From the NCBI GenBank assembly GCA_021413595.1, contig JAIOQD010000109.1:1-7698 (forward strand): DNA of 7,698 bases, written 5' to 3'. Below the pieces are notes generated by a model. It did not search any database and was not told where the DNA came from. It saw only the letters and a list, made by a program, of their open reading frames with translations. A program made the position numbers and the translations under genes. This stretch comes from Bacteroidota bacterium (GTDB taxonomy: Bacteria; Bacteroidota; Bacteroidia; 2-12-FULL-35-15). Below, piece by piece: positions 5,636 through 7,698 of the stretch (position 1 is its first letter; each line of letters opens with the position of its first letter).

Positions 5636-6556
5636 CTAATTTCTGGCTTGTGCGTTGGTGCTCCCTCCCTTTGGGAGGGTCGGGCTGGGCTGCTCCGTTT
5701 CTTTCACTCCTGCATAGAATTTTCTTTCTTTCAAATAATAAAAATTCCCCTTTGCCATTACATGTACTATCAAATTTTCAATAGAAATAGGAGAACCATC
5801 TTTCAGATCGGCTATATTTGAATGGCGGATATTGTGTCCATCAAAAATAAGGATCAGACCCGAACCTATAGCTTCCATTTTGTTTCCTTCTTTAATTACC
5901 ACACCTGTATCCTCACTTAAACCAATTCCTATACATGCCGGATTACTAGCCACCGCCTGCGACAAACGCCCAAAACGTCCACGGGTAACAAAATGCGAAT
6001 CGATAATTACATCTTTAATAAAAGCAAGACCAGTAGTGATCTTAACTTCACCTTTTAAGAGAGCATGCGTACTACTCCCATGATAGATCATCGTATTACT
6101 CATTCCCATTGCTCCTGCACTTGTTCCTGCAATAACAAAATTCTCGTTTTGATAACGATCGGTTATAAGTTCCAAAATTTCGGTACCTCCAAAGATCATA
6201 CTTAAACGTAACTGATTTCCACCGGTAAACATTACCCCATCTGCTTTTCTAACACGTTCAATATATTCAACATTAAGGGCATCTTCTCGGTTTTTAATAT
6301 GCATTACCCCAACATTTTTGCAGCCCAATTTTCCAAAAGATTGAACATAATTTTCACCTACCTCTTCAGGTATTTGAGATGCAGTAGTTATAACTTCTAT
6401 AACTGAATCAACACCTCTCATTTCAGATAATATACGTTTCAAAATCCCGAATTCAAAAAAAACTAATTGTTCTTTTTGAATAAAAGAGGGATCCATTCCT
6501 GTGCCCTTATCTTCACTTCCACCTATAGATATTAATTTCCCTTTTGGAGCTTCCAT
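5636..6556 (-). CDS. cphB: Cyanophycinase (peptidase family S51)
   Basis: This 306-residue enzyme cuts cyanophycin, the polymer of aspartate with arginine side chains, into beta-Asp-Arg dipeptides. The S51 nucleophile is Ser146 in GTSAGAM (144-150). Using Synechocystis CphB numbering from memory, the offsets agree throughout: Q115 (Gln101), H188 (His174), R192, R194 and R197 (Arg178, 180, 183) and E215 (Glu201). Gln173 is replaced by Ser187 in DSHF. TGGNQ (111-115) and GLSEDTGVVI (212-221) are further family motifs. The usual length is about 270-290 residues. The last 20 or so residues, after KERKFYAGVK, are Pro/Gly/Ser-rich and are encoded by an intergenic-type palindrome, so the native C-terminus has probably been extended. 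The enzyme lacks a signal peptide and should be cytoplasmic. It is divergent from cphA across 306 bp, which supports a cyanophycin role rather than another S51 peptidase. Confidence 0.93.
   Translation of the reverse strand: MEAPKGKLISIGGSEDKGTGMDPSFIQKEQLVFFEFGILKRILSEMRGVDSVIEVITTASQIPEEVGENYVQSFGKLGCKNVGVMHIKNREDALNVEYIERVRKADGVMFTGGNQLRLSMIFGGTEILELITDRYQNENFVIAGTSAGAMGMSNTMIYHGSSTHALLKGEVKITTGLAFIKDVIIDSHFVTRGRFGRLSQAVASNPACIGIGLSEDTGVVIKEGNKMEAIGSGLILIFDGHNIRHSNIADLKDGSPISIENLIVHVMAKGNFYYLKERKFYAGVKETEQPSPTLPKGGSTNAQARN
5661..5690. repeat. GC-rich palindromic repeat inside the 3' end of cphB
   Basis: CCCTCCC (5663-5669) and GGGAGGG (5673-5679) form a perfect 7-bp palindrome around TTT, followed by a G-rich flank (TCGGGCTGGGC). 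Elements of this kind are common between Bacteroidetes genes. Here it lies within the cphB reading frame and encodes PSPTLPKGGS near the C-terminus. A half copy sits 105 bp away, at 5556-5567. As RNA it could fold on either strand and help stop transcription from the converging gene. Confidence 0.55.
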
Positions 6557-6646
6557 ACTACTGCTAATTACTAATTTAAAACGAATTTATGATATTACGA
6601 ATTATTACGAATGTACAAACCTGTATGAATTGTTAGTTGCATAATT

Positions 6647-6660
6647 GTTATCCCGATAAC
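6647..6660. promoter_or_regulatory. Inverted repeat GTTATC-CC-GATAAC, candidate operator
   Basis: Perfect 6-bp half-sites are separated by two bases, about 90 bp upstream of the cphB start. The compact symmetry suits a dimeric regulator. No regulator family can be assigned. Confidence 0.3.
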
Positions 6661-6762
6661 TCTCGAAATTACTAATTCTACTAAAAAAAAGGTATGCAAC
6701 CTACACAGATTCGTAATTCATTTAAAATTCGTAATTCGTAGCGCAAATTTAACCTAATCATC

Positions 6763-6778
6763 ACAATTATATAATTGT
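6763..6778. promoter_or_regulatory. Perfect 16-bp palindrome upstream of cphA
   Basis: ACAATTATATAATTGT is exactly self-complementary and lies 84 bp upstream of the cphA ATG. In such AT-rich DNA a chance palindrome is possible, so a regulatory role is only suggested. Confidence 0.3.
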
Positions 6779-6862
6779 ATTTCTTTTCTTTATAATAATG
6801 TTTTGAACAAATTCCAATAATATAAAAATAATAACTATATTGATAAAAAATTACAAAATAGA

Positions 6863-7698
6863 ATGAAAATAGTTGAAATAAAAGTGATGAGGGGGCCAAA
6901 TTATTGGTCGATACGAAGAAGCAAATTGATTGTGATGAAGCTTGACCTCGAGGATTTAGAGAATTTTCCGACAAATAAAATAGCAGGTTTTTGTGAACGA
7001 ATTGAAACCATGATTCCAAGCATGATAGAGCACCGTTGCTCAGAAGGTTGCAAGGGAGGTTTCTTTTCAAGAGTTAAAGAAGGTACCTGGATGGGACATG
7101 TAATCGAACATATTACATTGGAGATACAGACCTTAGCTGGAATGGAATGTGGTTTTGGAAGAACAAGAAGCACAAGTAATCCGGGTGTTTACAATGTTGT
7201 TTTTTCCTATATGGAAGAAAAAGTAGGTGTATATGCCGCAAAAGCATCTGTAAGAATTGCTGAAGCTCTTATTAAGGGCGAAGCTTACGACCTAGAGCTG
7301 GATATCCGCACCATGCGTGAAATAAGAGAGCAAGATCGTTTAGGACCAAGTACAGGTTCTATTGTTGACGAAGCTGTGGCACGCGACATTCCTTTTATCC
7401 GCTTAAACAGTGCATCATTAATTCAGTTGGGATATGGAAAAAATCAAATACGTTTTCGTGCTACGATGACAGATCACACCAGTTCCATTGCTGTGGATAT
7501 TGCCAGTAATAAAGATGAAACAAAACGTATGTTGGATGCAGCTGCAATACCTGTAGCTAAAGGAGTTTGCATAGTTTATGAATCGGAAGTAGAAGGTGCA
7601 ATTTCAAAAATTGGTTTTCCATTAGTGTTTAAACCATTGGATGGAAATCATGGAAAAGGCGCATCTATCAATGTAAAAACAGTTGAAGAAGCAAAAGC
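6863..7698 (+). CDS. cphA: Cyanophycin synthetase, N-terminal part (cut by window end)
   Basis: This enzyme builds cyanophycin by ATP-dependent addition of Asp to the backbone and then Arg to each side chain. The first 278 residues are present of a protein that is normally about 870-900 long; the reading frame is open at the window edge. The opening MRGPNYWSIRR (9-19) is the family signature. The N domain contains GTWMGHVIEHITLE (74-87), with an HxxEH motif at 79-83. This domain is reported to hold a primer-making hydrolytic site in some cyanobacterial CphA proteins. The ATP-grasp domain starts around residue 216 (NKDETKRML), and its nucleotide-binding segment KPLDGNHGKG is at 257-266. The C-terminal Mur-ligase-like domain lies outside the window. 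The ATG at 6863 fits the family start, and no Shine-Dalgarno is seen. It is divergently paired with cphB. Confidence 0.94.
   Translation, partial: MKIVEIKVMRGPNYWSIRRSKLIVMKLDLEDLENFPTNKIAGFCERIETMIPSMIEHRCSEGCKGGFFSRVKEGTWMGHVIEHITLEIQTLAGMECGFGRTRSTSNPGVYNVVFSYMEEKVGVYAAKASVRIAEALIKGEAYDLELDIRTMREIREQDRLGPSTGSIVDEAVARDIPFIRLNSASLIQLGYGKNQIRFRATMTDHTSSIAVDIASNKDETKRMLDAAAIPVAKGVCIVYESEVEGAISKIGFPLVFKPLDGNHGKGASINVKTVEEAK

Larger units (their letters stand above)
6557..6862. promoter_or_regulatory. Divergent cphB-cphA promoter region
   Basis: This 306-bp AT-rich gap holds no credible gene. It must contain the promoters for both cyanophycin genes, but I find no clean TTTG/TAnnTTTG pair on either strand. 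It is rich in symmetry. ATTACGAAT occurs at 6594-6602 and 6604-6612 near cphB, and its reverse complement ATTCGTAAT at 6709-6717 and 6727-6735 toward cphA. GTTATC-CC-GATAAC lies at 6647-6660. ACAATTATATAATTGT at 6763-6778 is a perfect 16-bp palindrome. These could be operators, or part of a degraded inverted-repeat element. Confidence 0.5.

Noticed and set aside
6681..7173. Minus-strand open frames of 129 and 90 codons over the cphA start and its upstream region
   Set aside because: They lie opposite the clear cphA reading frame or in low-complexity AT-rich DNA. Their translations show no domain or signal pattern.

Overview
This AT-rich window has the hallmarks of a Bacteroidetes (Bacteroidota) genome. 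Start codons lack Shine-Dalgarno sequences. One promoter carries a TAnnTTTG-type -7 box. Several products are lipoproteins with a short 'xxxSC' or 'xxAC' lipobox, and secreted proteins end their signal peptide in '(A)FS|Q' or 'VS|Q'. The intergenic repeats, such as the TTTCTCGACTCCGCTCGAAATGAC palindrome type and the CCCTCCCTTTGGGAGGG palindrome, are familiar from that phylum. No genus can be named from the sequence alone.

Layout. Bases 1-410 are nearly gene-free. They hold a 20-bp DtxR/MntR-like palindrome, a -7 box, a 29-codon ORF that is only a lipoprotein signal peptide followed by a stop, a dispersed palindromic repeat, and an inverted repeat against the first real start codon. Bases 411-3443 (+) encode a likely operon: a di-heme c-type cytochrome lipoprotein of the DHOR/COG3488 family, a Rieske 2Fe-2S lipoprotein with a twin-arginine signal, and an outer-membrane porin-like barrel. 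The Rieske stop codon overlaps an in-frame upstream ATG of the porin. Bases 3524-4546 (+) encode a lipoprotein of the paraoxonase/arylesterase (PON) beta-propeller family with its calcium ligands and histidines intact. Its stop codon is followed, in the same frame, by a decayed fragment of a 'NVGIGTT' tail-fibre or cell-surface protein. Bases 4817-5545 (+) encode a secreted, probably outer-membrane, protein of unknown function. Convergent to it on the minus strand is cyanophycinase (cphB, 5636-6556). Divergent from cphB is the start of cyanophycin synthetase (cphA, 6863 to beyond the window edge).

How the genes work together. The first block looks like a cell-envelope redox set, with two redox lipoproteins and a porin. 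The operator-like palindrome upstream hints at metal control, but the gene originally next to that operator appears to have been deleted. The last block is the cyanophycin (Asp-Arg polymer) cycle: CphA makes the nitrogen and carbon reserve and CphB cuts it to beta-Asp-Arg dipeptides. The two genes share a 306-bp divergent promoter region rich in inverted repeats. No RNA genes, CRISPR arrays or intact mobile elements were seen.

I found no clear new system. The most interesting items are the DHOR-Rieske-porin operon with its disulfide-less Rieske protein, the bacterial PON-like lipoprotein, the cyanophycinase C-terminus built from an intergenic repeat, and the two gene remnants.
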